Shown: positions 18,279 to 27,544 of the stretch, piece after piece | How the letters are laid out: each line of letters starts with the position of its first letter | Position numbering within the stretch: the stretch's first letter is position 1 | DNA from: Comamonas kerstersii | GTDB taxonomy: Bacteria > Pseudomonadota > Gammaproteobacteria > Burkholderiales > Burkholderiaceae_C | Direction: 5' to 3' | DNA: 64,000 nucleotides | Assembly (NCBI RefSeq): GCF_008801935.1 | Contig: NZ_VZOT01000002.1 | Span: forward strand, 401,662-465,661 | Notes under the pieces: generated by a model | Database searches by the model: none | What the model was told of the DNA's origin: nothing | What the model saw: the letters and a program-made list of their open reading frames with translations, nothing else | Translations under genes and position numbers: made by a program

Positions 18279-20459
18279 TTAAAACTCGGCAACCAGGGAA
18301 ATGCGCAGGTTGCGCCCCGGCTGGCTGTAGGCATCGATGGCGGCGTGTTCCGCAGTTGCTGTCACATCCCGCACGTCCGACCATTTCCAGTACTTGCGGT
18401 CGGTCAGGTTGTGCAGGCCCACATTCAGGCGCAGGTGCTTGCGCAGCTGCCACTGCGCATCCAGATCCAGCACGGTGTGTGAAGGCGGCAGGAACAGCAC
18501 GCGGCTGTCAGAGGGCATGTCCTTGCGCTGCTTGGCGGCGGTATGGGTCATGCCCAGCTCCCACTGCCAGCGCGCGGCCTGCTGGCCGATGTGCAGTTTC
18601 AGGTGCTGCGGGCTAATGCTCTCCAGCCCCTGGCCGTTCTCGCCCGTACCCTTGGCATAGCCGTAGGCAGCACGCGCTACCCATTGACCACCCCAGCTGT
18701 GCCCCAGCTCGGCCCTGCCGCGCAACTCCAGTCCCTTGATCGTGGCTTTGGACTGGTTGCGTGAGCGCATCAGACTGATGACAGGGAACGTGCCTTGCGA
18801 TCCTGCATCGGCATAGCGCTCGATGAAGTTGCGGTAGCGCGCATAAAAACCGGTGACTTCCCACTGCAGCGGCCCATGCGCATCACGCAGGCCCAGCTCA
18901 AAGTTGTTGCTGGTCTCTGCCTTCAGGTCTGGATTGGGCAGGATGTAGTAACCGTAGTACGGCGTGACATTGCCAAAGAAGTTATTCAACTCTCCAGACG
19001 TAGGTGCCCGGAAGCCGCGCACATAGCTGGCAAACAGTTGCAGGTCGTCCAGCGGCTGCCACTGCACGCCCATTTGCGGCAGCCAGGCACTGAAGCGCTT
19101 GGACACAGGCTGTGCACCAGACTGTCCCATGTCGATGCTGCTGGCATCAGCGTCTATATCCACGCTGGTGTAACGCAGCCCGGGCTTGAACATCCACGGC
19201 CCCAGATCCCAGTGGTCTTCCACAAACAGGCCCCATTGCGTGGTGCGCGTATCCGGCCCCTTGGGCACAGCCGTGGTGACGCCGCTGTCGGTGGACAGGC
19301 TCTGCGAATCATTTTTCATGCGGTAGACGTCTGCACCGTAATGCAGGCCATGCGTGCCAATGCGTTTGTGCGCCTGCAACCCCAGTTGCAGCAGCTGCTC
19401 GTCATAGCGGTGATGACGCAGACGCTGGCCACGGTTGCTGGTGTCAATATTCAGGCGCTGGCTGGAGCTGCTGTCCTGCCAGGCAGCGTAAGCCTTGAGC
19501 TTGTCTGCAGCCGGTGCATCGAGCTGCCACTCACCCTGCCAGGACAGGCGCTTGCGCTGGCTGTCGATATCGTCCTCATGAGAGCGCGTCGTGCCATTGT
19601 CAAAGTCATGCAGATTGGTGACATGGCCGTCCTGGTCGCGCAGTTCCGCCGTGAACACATGGCGCTGGCGACCATCCGGGCGCAGCACCAGCTTGCCCAG
19701 CAGGGAATAGCGGTGGTTATCTTCTGGATTGGCCTTGGTGCGCTGCAGGCCTGTGCCGCCGATGTGCCCCATGGTTTCCGTGGCATGGCTGCGCTCCCCA
19801 TGAGCTGCGAGCAGCCACTGCACCTGCTCCGAGGCTTTACCCGCCACTGCTGCACCCGTATTCCAGCCCCGGTTTTCACTGCGCCAGCCCAGCAGGGCGC
19901 GGCCTGCAAACAGCTTGTCAGCGCCCAGCAGGTCACCGGGCGAGAGGGTGCGCATCTGCACCATGCCCGCTACGCCACCTGATGGCACACCGACCGTGCT
20001 GGCACCTTTGTGCACTTCGATGCCAGAGAGCATCAGCGGGTCCACATAGTCACGGCCAAAGCTGTGGCTGTTCATGAAACTATCAGCCTCTGGCTGCGGA
20101 ATGCCATCGACCAGCATCTGCACGCGATTGCCGCCCAGACCGCGAATTTCAAAGCCTGTGTTGCCCTCGCGCCCCGTGGTACCGGAAATACCTGCACCCC
20201 GGCGCGGTGCACGTGGCACTTCCACGTTCACCATGTCGCTGGTGGCATCGCGAATATCGAGTATCTGCTTGCGCTCTATGGTGGCGCGGTCGACCACTTC
20301 GGTCGCATAAGGCGTCGCTGCAGGGTCCAGCGCTTCGGCACGCTCCTGCACCGTCTGCTCGGGCAGCACCGGCTCTGCGGCATGGGCATAGGTGCTGCCC
20401 AGCCCCAGCAATGCAGCGGTGCAGGCAATGGGCCGCAGCCCTCCCCAGGTATGTGGCAT
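18279..20459 (-). CDS. hmuR: TonB-dependent haem receptor HmuR
   Basis: 726 residues. A signal peptide ends near AHA (residue 27), then the plug domain (DIRDATSDMVNVEVPRAP...GFEIRGLGGNRVQMLVDGIPQPEAD; SGIEVHKGASTVGVPSGGVAGMVQM) and a 22-strand barrel ending in F. The haem-receptor FRAP motif (FRAPTSGEL) and NPDL follow with the expected spacing. It brings haem or haem-protein-derived haem across the outer membrane with TonB energy. First gene of the operon, led by a Fur box and a TATAAT promoter about 100 bp upstream. Confidence 0.93.
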   Translation of the reverse strand: MPHTWGGLRPIACTAALLGLGSTYAHAAEPVLPEQTVQERAEALDPAATPYATEVVDRATIERKQILDIRDATSDMVNVEVPRAPRRGAGISGTTGREGNTGFEIRGLGGNRVQMLVDGIPQPEADSFMNSHSFGRDYVDPLMLSGIEVHKGASTVGVPSGGVAGMVQMRTLSPGDLLGADKLFAGRALLGWRSENRGWNTGAAVAGKASEQVQWLLAAHGERSHATETMGHIGGTGLQRTKANPEDNHRYSLLGKLVLRPDGRQRHVFTAELRDQDGHVTNLHDFDNGTTRSHEDDIDSQRKRLSWQGEWQLDAPAADKLKAYAAWQDSSSSQRLNIDTSNRGQRLRHHRYDEQLLQLGLQAHKRIGTHGLHYGADVYRMKNDSQSLSTDSGVTTAVPKGPDTRTTQWGLFVEDHWDLGPWMFKPGLRYTSVDIDADASSIDMGQSGAQPVSKRFSAWLPQMGVQWQPLDDLQLFASYVRGFRAPTSGELNNFFGNVTPYYGYYILPNPDLKAETSNNFELGLRDAHGPLQWEVTGFYARYRNFIERYADAGSQGTFPVISLMRSRNQSKATIKGLELRGRAELGHSWGGQWVARAAYGYAKGTGENGQGLESISPQHLKLHIGQQAARWQWELGMTHTAAKQRKDMPSDSRVLFLPPSHTVLDLDAQWQLRKHLRLNVGLHNLTDRKYWKWSDVRDVTATAEHAAIDAYSQPGRNLRISLVAEF

Positions 20460-20553
20460 GGTTGATCTCTCTTTCCTGTCTGTTCCATTCCCAATGGCTT
20501 TGGGCTGGCGACCTGGGCTGAAGAATCAACCTGGGGGGCTGGCAATGCGGCGA

Positions 20554-20583
20554 ATTATATGAGAATAATTCTTATTTAAATAA
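20554..20583 (-). promoter_or_regulatory. Fur box and promoter of the hmu operon
   Basis: The minus-strand -10 TATAAT is at 20559-20554. A 19-bp Fur-box-like element occupies 20559-20577 on the plus strand (ATGAGAATAATTCTTATTT), matching the alternating GATAAT/ATTATC pattern with TGAGAATAATTCTTA as core and overlapping the -10/-35 spacer. A weak -35 (TTATTT, 20583-20578) is 18 bp away. Iron repression by Fur of hmuRSTUV is inferred. Confidence 0.75.
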
Positions 20584-20600
20584 TCTGACGCAAAATACTT

Positions 20601-21773
20601 TTACCGTCTGGGTGCCCAGCGCTGCTGCGCAAACACGCACCACACCAGACCGGCAAGCGCCAGGGCAGCACCCACCCAGCCGATGTTCTGCATACCCATG
20701 TGCAGGCTGACCTGGCTGCCCAGCAGGGCCCCCGCACCAATGCCGATGTTGAAAATGCCGGAGAACAGTGACATGCCGACATCGGTGGCATCATGCGCCA
20801 GGGCCAGCACCTTGGCCTGCATGGACAGCACCATGCACATCATGGCCACGCCCCAGACCACGCTCACGCCATACAGCCCCCAGGCTGCATGCACCACGGG
20901 CAGCAGCAGGCCCAGGCTGATGGCCATGACTGCAATGGCCACCCGCAGCAGGCCCTGCGGGAAGCGCTGGTTGAACGCGCTGAACAGCACACTGCCCACA
21001 ATGCCCATGCCGCCAAACAGCAGCAGCACCAGGGTGGTGACATGGGCGTCCTGCCCACCCACTGCCTGCACAAAGGGTTCGATATAGCTGTAGACGGTGA
21101 ACTGCGCGGTCACCACCAGAATCAAAAGCAGATAAATCGCCATCAGCGCAGGGCGGCGCATCAGCACCGGAATGCTGGAGGCCGAACCTGAGTTCTCGCT
21201 GGGCAGCAGTGGCAGCAAACGTGCCAGCGCCAGCATGACGATGGCGGCAATCACACCAATCGACCAGAAGGTGATGCGCCAGCCCAGCCAGTCGCCCACG
21301 ACCCGACCCAGCGGAATACCCATCACCATGGCCAGCGTAGTGCCCGTGGCCAGCAGGCTCAGCGCCTGCGCTTTTTTGCCATGCGGGGCCACGCGCACGG
21401 CCAGGGCCGCCGTGATGGACCAGAACACGGCATGCGAAAACGCCACGCCCGCACGGCTGAGCACCAGCATGGCAAAGCTATTGGCCAGCCCCGAGAGCGC
21501 ATGGCTGACGATAAACAGCCCGAACACGCCCATGAGCAGCTTGCGACGCTCCATTTTTCGGGTGAGCAGCATCAGCGGCAGCGAGGCCAGCGCCACAATC
21601 CAGGCGTAGATGGTCAGCATCAGGCCCACATGCTCGGCAGGCATGGCAAAGCTGGCGCCGATGTCACTCAGCAGGCCGACGGGTACGAATTCACTGGTGT
21701 TGAAAACAAAAGCGCCCAGCGCCAGGGCACACACGCTCAGCCAGGCGCGCAGATCAGAAGAGGAATGAGTCAC
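20601..21773 (-). CDS. MFS efflux transporter (SotB/DHA1-like)
   Basis: 390 residues with 12 hydrophobic segments. [110 protein letters not shown] matches the SotB sugar-efflux and YdhP-type drug:H+ antiporter branch, including motif A-like DR/ER(R)K and motif C-like [11 protein letters not shown]. Export of sugars or small toxic compounds is the family role; the substrate is unknown. It lies between the hmu promoter and a decayed metallo-hydrolase gene on the same strand. Confidence 0.87.
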   Translation of the reverse strand: MTHSSSDLRAWLSVCALALGAFVFNTSEFVPVGLLSDIGASFAMPAEHVGLMLTIYAWIVALASLPLMLLTRKMERRKLLMGVFGLFIVSHALSGLANSFAMLVLSRAGVAFSHAVFWSITAALAVRVAPHGKKAQALSLLATGTTLAMVMGIPLGRVVGDWLGWRITFWSIGVIAAIVMLALARLLPLLPSENSGSASSIPVLMRRPALMAIYLLLILVVTAQFTVYSYIEPFVQAVGGQDAHVTTLVLLLFGGMGIVGSVLFSAFNQRFPQGLLRVAIAVMAISLGLLLPVVHAAWGLYGVSVVWGVAMMCMVLSMQAKVLALAHDATDVGMSLFSGIFNIGIGAGALLGSQVSLHMGMQNIGWVGAALALAGLVWCVFAQQRWAPRR

Positions 21774-21886
21774 AGACAGATAGGGAAGTTAAAACACGCC
21801 ATGTGCGGCGCTGCAGGACTGCTATTGTGGCTGTGCCAGCGCCGGACTGCATGGCAAGGGAGATGCCCCAGCCCCGTGACTCAGCC

Positions 21887-22775
21887 TCACTGCATCTCCC
21901 CCATGACCACCTTGGCACCCAGCTGCAGCGAGCTCACACCAGGCAGTTCAGGGTAGCGCTGCAGCATGGCCTGAATCAGCGCCTCACTGCTTCGCGCCAT
22001 CAGCAGTGCCTGCTCATAGGTCTGCAGATACTCCAGCGTAAAGCGCAGGACTGAAGCATCCAGCCTGCTGCCCGCCGCCATGCGCCCGGGCACGACCACC
22101 TTAGGCTCACGCGCAGCATGGCCTGCAGGTTCTCGCGCCAGGCATGGTGCTCCTTGGCCGTGAGGGTGTCAGCCATCCATACATGCAGACCATCGAACAC
22201 CAGCACACCGCCCACAATGGCTTGCAGCGATGGCACCCACAGATAGCGGCGGTTGTCCATGCCATGCGCTGGCACGATGTCAATGCGATGGCCATCGTGC
22301 ATGAGTGCAGGCGCCCCAGGGCTGGGCAAACACCAGATCTTCACGCTGCTGCGGGCCATTGTCCTTGAGCTGCGGCCCCCAGACGGCCAGCTTTTTGTCC
22401 ACATTGGCAGCAATGGCCATCACCGTCTCGGGCGCAGCAACCACCACGGCATCGGGAAAGGCTTCAAGCACCGGTGCCAGTCCGAAGTAATAGTCCGGGT
22501 CGCTTTGGGAGATGTAAATCGTCGTCAGCCGCTTGCCCGTAGCCACAATGGCCTTGGCCAGTGCATGTCCGTCCGAGAGCCTGAAGCCGCCATCAATCAT
22601 AGATGGCCTCGCTGGCACCGCTGAGCAGCACCGGCGCGCGTGAAAAACCGCTTTCATCCGCAGGAAAGTGCGTCAGCTGCAAGGCAGCGGCATCTGCTCC
22701 ATGGGCCTGGGCCAGCCAGTGCGGCAGCACTGCCGCCGCAGCGGTGGTCTGTAAAAAGTTTCTGCGAGTCAACAT
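21887..22775 (-). pseudogene. Decayed MBL-fold metallo-hydrolase gene (three frameshifts)
   Basis: From the ATG at 22775 the gene opens with a signal (MLTRRNFLQTTAAAAVLPHW, twin-arginine RRNF) and continues in three further frames. The first shift is near 22606, where one extra T breaks SGASEAI from MIDGGF; the second is near 22310, between QPWGA and PALMHDGHRIDIVP; the third is near 22100, before KVVVPGRMAAGS. Joined, the pieces give about 290 residues of an exported metallo-beta-lactamase-fold hydrolase (YISQSDPDYYFGLAP, where a typical family reads T-x-x-D-x-D-H; the His appears to be replaced). Three independent shifts in one gene with intact neighbours suggest true decay. Confidence 0.8.
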
Positions 22776-22812
22776 GGCTGCACCTTGGTCATGAAAGTTA
22801 CGTAGCGCCTGC

Positions 22813-23478
22813 TCAATAGGCCACGGTGAAGCGGGCTTTCAGATGTGTGCCCTGCTCCATGCTGTCCACCAGCGCCACGGCAAGATCTGCGGCTGAAATA
22901 TCTCCGGGCTGGCCATCGGCCTGCATCAGCGGCATGTCCTGCCCTGTACGGTACTGGCCTGTACGGCCACGCGCCTGCGCAGCTGAGCCTGCATGAAAAC
23001 CCACGGCAGGGCTGAGCAGCGTCCAGTCCAGCGCACTTTCCTGCTGCAGCTCGGTGTACATATCGCGTGCCGCGCTGGCACCGGGCTTGATAGCGGCAGG
23101 GAACTGCGGCGTATCCACGATCTGCACGCCTGGTGCGGCATACAGGCTGCCTGCCCCGCCCACCACCAGATAGCGCTTGACGCCAGCCGCTTTCACACCC
23201 TGCACGATGGCGCGGGAGCCGCGCATGAAGTCTTCATAGATATTCGGGTTGGCCCAACCTGCGTTGTAGGCACTGAGCACTGCATCCCTATCGTGCACAG
23301 CCGCTGCTACAGCCTTGACATCCATCACATCTGCCTGCACTACACGCAGACCGGGGCGTGCAGCCAGCCTGGCAGGCTCGCGCACCAGGGCCACCACTTC
23401 ATGGCCTCGATGCAGCAACTCCTGCAGCAGGGCTGCACCAACAAAACCTGTGGCACCAATCAGGGCAACTTGCATCAC
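22813..23478 (-). CDS. NAD(P)-binding oxidoreductase, YwnB/atypical SDR type
   Basis: 221 residues; the ATG at 23475 is an equal alternative. VALIGATGFVGAALLQELLHRGHEVVALVREPARL is a Rossmann NAD(P) fold with GxxGxxG, followed by VVQADVMD and YLVVGGAGSLY. The family includes YwnB and rRNA-type NAD-dependent epimerases with no fixed catalytic tetrad, acting as reductases or NADP sensors. Divergent from a LysR gene 102 bp away, which is the likely regulator. Substrate unknown. Confidence 0.85.
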   Translation of the reverse strand: MMQVALIGATGFVGAALLQELLHRGHEVVALVREPARLAARPGLRVVQADVMDVKAVAAAVHDRDAVLSAYNAGWANPNIYEDFMRGSRAIVQGVKAAGVKRYLVVGGAGSLYAAPGVQIVDTPQFPAAIKPGASAARDMYTELQQESALDWTLLSPAVGFHAGSAAQARGRTGQYRTGQDMPLMQADGQPGDISAADLAVALVDSMEQGTHLKARFTVAY

Positions 23479-23579
23479 TTTTCTCCTTCAATCTTGATGG
23501 ATGAAGCTTAAGTTGCAGATGCCAGGCTGTTTCACGCAGAAATTGACATTACTTTGAAGCACAGCTTCATAATTGCAGC

Positions 23580-24485
23580 ATGGACGACCTCAAACGCATG
23601 GCTATTTTTGCCACCGTGGTGCAGCGCGGTTCCATGACAGCTGCGGCCAAAGTACTGGGCATGAGTGCATCTGCCGTGAGCCAGCACATCCGCCAGCTCG
23701 AGCGTGACAGCGGCGTCACCCTGCTGCACCGCTCCACCCGGCAGATTGCGCTGACCGATGCAGGCCAGCGCTTTTACACGCAGTGCGCCGTACTCACGGC
23801 TGCGGCTACCCGCGCCCGGGCCGAGCTGGCTGCACAGCACGACACACCCACAGGCGAGCTACGCCTGTCTGCCCCTGTAGGCTTTGCCCAGCATGCAGCT
23901 CCGGCACTCGGCGCCTGGCTGGCACGCTTTCCGGATTTACGGCTGCGCCTGCTGCTGGACGATGCGCCAATTGACCTGATTCAGGCTCGTGTTGATCTGG
24001 CCCTGCGCTATGGCCCGCTGACCGATTCCAGCTGGGTGGCACGCAAACTGGGCAGCACCCCGTTCTGGCTGTGTGCGGCACCGCAATGGGTGGCTGCACA
24101 TGGTGGCCACCTGCCTGAGCACCCGCAGCAGCTGGCCCACGCCTACTGGCTGGCACTGGCACACGACGATGCGCATGCCGCGCCCTTGCACTGGACACAG
24201 AACAGCACTGGCCTGACGCACGACCTGCAGGTGCAACCGCAGAGCACCAGCAACCACCAGGCCGCCGTGCTCGCGTTGTGCGAGGCGGGGCTGGGCATCG
24301 CCTTGCTGGCAGCCGTGGATGTACGCCCGGCGGTAGAGGCTGGCCGCCTCGTGCGCCTGCTGCCGGACTGGGACATGGGCCACCTGGACCTCTGGGCGGT
24401 CACGCCACAGCGCGATGCGCAGCCGGCCAAGGTGCGCCAGGCCATCGAAGAACTACAGGCCTATCTGGACAGTCTGCAGGCGTAA
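23580..24485 (+). CDS. LysR-family transcriptional regulator
   Basis: 301 residues. The N-terminal winged HTH (DLKRMAIFATVVQRGSMTAAAKVLGMSASAVSQHIRQLERDSGVTLLHRSTR, residues 3-56) is followed by the effector domain (LRLSAPVGFAQHAAPALGAWLARFPDLRLRLLLDDAPIDLIQARVDLALRYGPL). It is divergent from the oxidoreductase gene and probably controls it. It ends with a strong terminator. Confidence 0.92.
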   Translation: MDDLKRMAIFATVVQRGSMTAAAKVLGMSASAVSQHIRQLERDSGVTLLHRSTRQIALTDAGQRFYTQCAVLTAAATRARAELAAQHDTPTGELRLSAPVGFAQHAAPALGAWLARFPDLRLRLLLDDAPIDLIQARVDLALRYGPLTDSSWVARKLGSTPFWLCAAPQWVAAHGGHLPEHPQQLAHAYWLALAHDDAHAAPLHWTQNSTGLTHDLQVQPQSTSNHQAAVLALCEAGLGIALLAAVDVRPAVEAGRLVRLLPDWDMGHLDLWAVTPQRDAQPAKVRQAIEELQAYLDSLQA

Positions 24486-24486
24486 A

Positions 24487-24514
24487 AAAAGCAGATGCAC
24501 AGGCATCTGCTTTT
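24487..24514 (+). terminator. Terminator after the LysR gene
   Basis: GCAGATGC (24491-24498) with loop ACAG and GCATCTGC (24503-24510), then TTTT, extended by an A/T pairing at the base (24487 onward). Confidence 0.88.
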
Positions 24515-24523
24515 CAATTGATG

Positions 24524-24601
24524 TAGCTGCCAGCGCTTGATATTCATAGATTTCAGATACTTTTCTATCTGAAACCCTTATTTTTCAAGCGCAAGACGCT
24601 C
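24524..24601. repeat. Palindromic intergenic repeat, copy 4
   Basis: Left outer arm TAGCTGCCAGCGCTTGA (24524-24540) pairs with TCAAGCGC (24585-24592). The perfect inner arms are TTTCAGATA (24551-24559) and TATCTGAAA (24566-24574). It lies between the convergent LysR and ppk2 genes and abuts the ppk2 stop codon. Confidence 0.8.
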
Positions 24602-25753
24602 CTATTTTTCAGTCTTTAGCTCAGGCTTTTCACCGCGTTCATAGACAGCGGTAGCGCGGCCCACAATCAGCGCATCGAGCTTGCCCACCTTGTTCATATC
24701 ACGGTTCTTGTAGGGCAGCTTGTGCAGCACATAGCGCATGGCGTTCAGGCGCGCGCGCTTCTTGCAGTCACTCTTGACCACCGTCCAGGGTGCATCGGCC
24801 GTGTCGGTTTCAAAGAACATGGCTTCCTTGGCACGGGTGTAGTCGTCCCACTTGTCCAGCGATGCTTGGTCGATGGGCGAGAGCTTCCACTGCTTGAGCG
24901 GATGGCTTTCACGCTCCTTGAAGCGGCGGCGCTGCTCCTTGCGGCTGACGCTGAACCAAAACTTGATCAAGTGAACGCCGCTTTGCACCAGCATGCGCTC
25001 GAACTGCGGCACCTGCTGCATGAACTGCCGGTATTCCTCATCCGAGCAAAAGCCCATCACCCGCTCGACGCCCGCACGGTTGTACCAGCTGCGGTCAAAC
25101 AGCACGATCTCACCCGCCGTGGGCAGGTGCTGCACATAGCGCTGGAAGTACCACTGACCGCGCTCGATGTCCGAAGGCTTTTCCAGCGCCACCACGCGTG
25201 CACCACGGGGGTTCAGATGCTCCATGAAGCGCTTGATGGTGCCGCCCTTGCCCGCAGCGTCGCGCCCTTCAAAGATGATGACCACGCGCTGGCCGGTTTC
25301 CTTGACCCAGGCCTGCAGCTTGAGCAGTTCCACCTGCAGCTGGAACTTGTCCTTTTCATAGACCGAGCGGCGCAGCAAATTGGCGTAGGGGTAGCCGCCA
25401 TCCTTCCAGTCCTTGCTCAGTTCATCGTCAGGATTGACCTTGGCAGCAGGCTGCCCCGTGCCGCCCAGCTTGTTCAGCGCCTTGAGAATGGCTTTGCGGT
25501 CTTCAGGGTCGGAGCCATCGAGCAGCGCACGCAGGGCCTTGGCACGGACCTTGTCGTCGCCAGCACCATCGAGCACGCTCAACGCAGCCTCCACGCGGCG
25601 CTTTTGCGCAGCCTGCGTGGCTTTTTCGGTCACGAACTGCTCGACCGTCTGTGCAGCCTCTGCAGGCTGTGGGCGCGGTGCCGGTGTCTGCTCTACCTGT
25701 TCGGCCTGTGCGCGTTGCTTGCGGGATTTGCTGCTGGTGGGCTTATCAACCAT
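24602..25753 (-). CDS. ppk2: Polyphosphate kinase 2 (PPK2)
   Basis: 383 residues from the ATG at 25753, preceded by AAGGAG. A charged N-terminal tail (residues 1-115) is followed by the PPK2 domain: Walker A FEGRDAAGKGGT (162-173), the lid region around 180-210, and Walker B FDRSWYNRAGVERVMGF (from 219). The family makes GTP or ATP from polyphosphate and NDP, reversing with polyphosphate synthesis; class I members act on NDPs. Placement with a single PPK2 domain of this length fits class I. The last residues and the stop border a palindromic repeat. Confidence 0.93.
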   Translation of the reverse strand: MVDKPTSSKSRKQRAQAEQVEQTPAPRPQPAEAAQTVEQFVTEKATQAAQKRRVEAALSVLDGAGDDKVRAKALRALLDGSDPEDRKAILKALNKLGGTGQPAAKVNPDDELSKDWKDGGYPYANLLRRSVYEKDKFQLQVELLKLQAWVKETGQRVVIIFEGRDAAGKGGTIKRFMEHLNPRGARVVALEKPSDIERGQWYFQRYVQHLPTAGEIVLFDRSWYNRAGVERVMGFCSDEEYRQFMQQVPQFERMLVQSGVHLIKFWFSVSRKEQRRRFKERESHPLKQWKLSPIDQASLDKWDDYTRAKEAMFFETDTADAPWTVVKSDCKKRARLNAMRYVLHKLPYKNRDMNKVGKLDALIVGRATAVYERGEKPELKTEK

Positions 25754-25934
25754 GCGTAAAACTCCTTGTGGCATGCAAGTCTGCTTGCATGCCTGCCGTC
25801 AAAAAAATCTGGAAAATATTCAGACGATACCATCGTCCCAGGCCCTGCGCCACCCCAGTTTGGGCTGATGTGCGATGTTCCTCATCGCCTCTGTTCAGGG
25901 CACACTGTGGGCAGTGCTACTACTTCGTACTGTC

Positions 25935-26447
25935 ATGACTGCGCATCCGCTCTACGCCACCTTGCTTGCCCTGCTCAGTGTCTGCAGCACAGCCGGTGCC
26001 CAGGTGCTGCGCTGCGAAGATGCCCAGGGCCGCGTGACCTACACCAACACCACCTGCCCGCACGACCAGCGCATGCAGGAAGTGGCGCCACCACTGAGTG
26101 CCGAGGAACAGGCCCGGCAGGACGCCCAGTACCAGCAAGCCCTCGAACGAAAGCGTGAGCAGCAACTGCTACGCGCCGAGCAGGAGGCTGCCCAGCGCAA
26201 AGCAGAGGCCGAGCGTGCCGCAGCTGCGGCCGCGAAGCGGCCACCACAGCCTATCATCGTGCAGGAACCACAAGCGCCACCTGCCAGCCCCGTGTATGTG
26301 CCGGTCCCCGTGCCTCAGCGCCCACCCATGCATCGCCCGGTTCCACCGCCACCCCCCGCACACAAACCCCATCCCGATGGTGCAGGCTACCACTGCAATG
26401 TATTTCGCTGCTGGGATGGCAAAGGCAATGTCTGGACCCGCCCCTGA
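25935..26447 (+). CDS. DUF4124-domain secreted protein
   Basis: 170 residues from the ATG at 25935 (MTAHPLYATLLALLSVCSTAGAQ), a Sec signal cleaved near AGA. The DUF4124 segment VLRCEDAQGRVTYTNTTCP is followed by a Gln/Arg/Ala-rich coiled region (about 60-110), then a Pro-rich stretch (PVYVPVPVPQRPPMHRPVPPPPPAHK) and CNVFRCWDGKGNVWTRP. DUF4124 proteins are periplasmic and common in betaproteobacteria; their role is unknown. Divergent from ppk2, convergent with the epimerase gene. Confidence 0.85.
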   Translation: MTAHPLYATLLALLSVCSTAGAQVLRCEDAQGRVTYTNTTCPHDQRMQEVAPPLSAEEQARQDAQYQQALERKREQQLLRAEQEAAQRKAEAERAAAAAAKRPPQPIIVQEPQAPPASPVYVPVPVPQRPPMHRPVPPPPPAHKPHPDGAGYHCNVFRCWDGKGNVWTRP

Positions 26448-26481
26448 GTTGCTGAATACTGAGCGGCTGAATACATGGCGG

Positions 26482-27420
26482 CTACGACCTCAGCCCCTGA
26501 CTGACCGTGGGATAGCGCAGCCGCACCCGCAGCTCCTGCTTCATGCGTGCATTGCGCAGGCGGCGTGATTCGCTCATAAAGCTCAGCATCACCGGCGGCA
26601 GGCTGTGCTGTGCCTGCGCACGCGACACACGCGGCGGCCGCGGCAGCCCGTACAGGTCAGCAGCCAGATCAAAGTAGTCCCCCATGCGCAGCTCGGTGTC
26701 ATCACTGGCGTGGTAGGTGCGCTGCGGCTTGCCGCGCCACAGTGCAGCGCAGCAGATGCGCGCCAGGTCGTCGGCATGGATGTGGTTGGTGAACACATCG
26801 TCTTCATGCTGCAGCACAGGCAAGCCTTTGAGCAGCCGCGTGCGCGGTGTGCCGCCTTCGCGGTCGGGTGCATAAATGCCCGGAATGCGCAGCACGCTCA
26901 CCCGCGCACCGCTGCGCTGCCCCCAGGCACGCAGCTGCTGCTCGGCATCTACGCGGCGGCGGGCGCGGTCTGTGGCAGGCTGTACCGGGCGGCCTTCCTC
27001 TACCCATGCACCGTGGCAGTTGCCATACACACCGGTGGTGGAGCCATAGACCAGCGTCCGAGGCGCTCGCCCGCGCCCGAGCGCACGCACCAGGTTGCGC
27101 GTGCGGCTGTCCTGCACTCCCGCCCCCGGGGGCGGTGCCAGATGCACCACATGCTGCGCCACGCCACACAGGCGGCGCAGGCTGCGCACATCGTCCAGAT
27201 TGCCCAGCAAGGGCGTAATGCCCAGCGCGCGCAGCTGCGGCAGTTTGTCCGCCGATGACGTCAGCGCCAGCACCCGTGGGCCATGGCTTTGGCTGCGGCC
27301 AGACTGGGCCTGCAGATCACGCGCCAGACGCTGGCCCACATCCCCGCAACCCACAATGAGTACGCGAGGACGGCGAAAACGCGCAGGCAAAGCGCGCCGA
27401 GGGAATTGGTTTGCAGGCAA
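26482..27420 (-). CDS. SDR-family NAD(P)-dependent epimerase/dehydratase (YeeZ-like)
   Basis: 312 residues. RPRVLIVGCGDVGQRLARDLQ (about 17-37) is the NAD(P) site with the GxGDVG variant of the YeeZ subgroup, followed by GSTTGVYG and HIHADDLARICCAALW. Such extended SDRs act on sugar or other cyclic substrates; YeeZ has no assigned reaction. The N-terminus is arginine-rich and its start is uncertain. Divergent from the ferredoxin-reductase gene with a 124-bp gap. Confidence 0.8.
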   Translation of the reverse strand: MPANQFPRRALPARFRRPRVLIVGCGDVGQRLARDLQAQSGRSQSHGPRVLALTSSADKLPQLRALGITPLLGNLDDVRSLRRLCGVAQHVVHLAPPPGAGVQDSRTRNLVRALGRGRAPRTLVYGSTTGVYGNCHGAWVEEGRPVQPATDRARRRVDAEQQLRAWGQRSGARVSVLRIPGIYAPDREGGTPRTRLLKGLPVLQHEDDVFTNHIHADDLARICCAALWRGKPQRTYHASDDTELRMGDYFDLAADLYGLPRPPRVSRAQAQHSLPPVMLSFMSESRRLRNARMKQELRVRLRYPTVSQGLRS

Positions 27421-27544
27421 AATTCAGGAATCCCAATTTCATGCACCGGGCCGCCGCAGCGGCCCATTGCCATTTGGGGGCCAAGCATTTCACGCTCCCC
27501 CTGCGGCAAGTGCAGACCAAGAAACTGCCAAGGATAGCCAGAAT

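Noticed and set aside
27095..27544. An upstream extension of the ferredoxin-reductase gene by about 150 codons
   Set aside because: The extension overlaps the epimerase gene on the other strand and is Arg/Cys-rich; the ferredoxin domain starts at the ATG at 27545.
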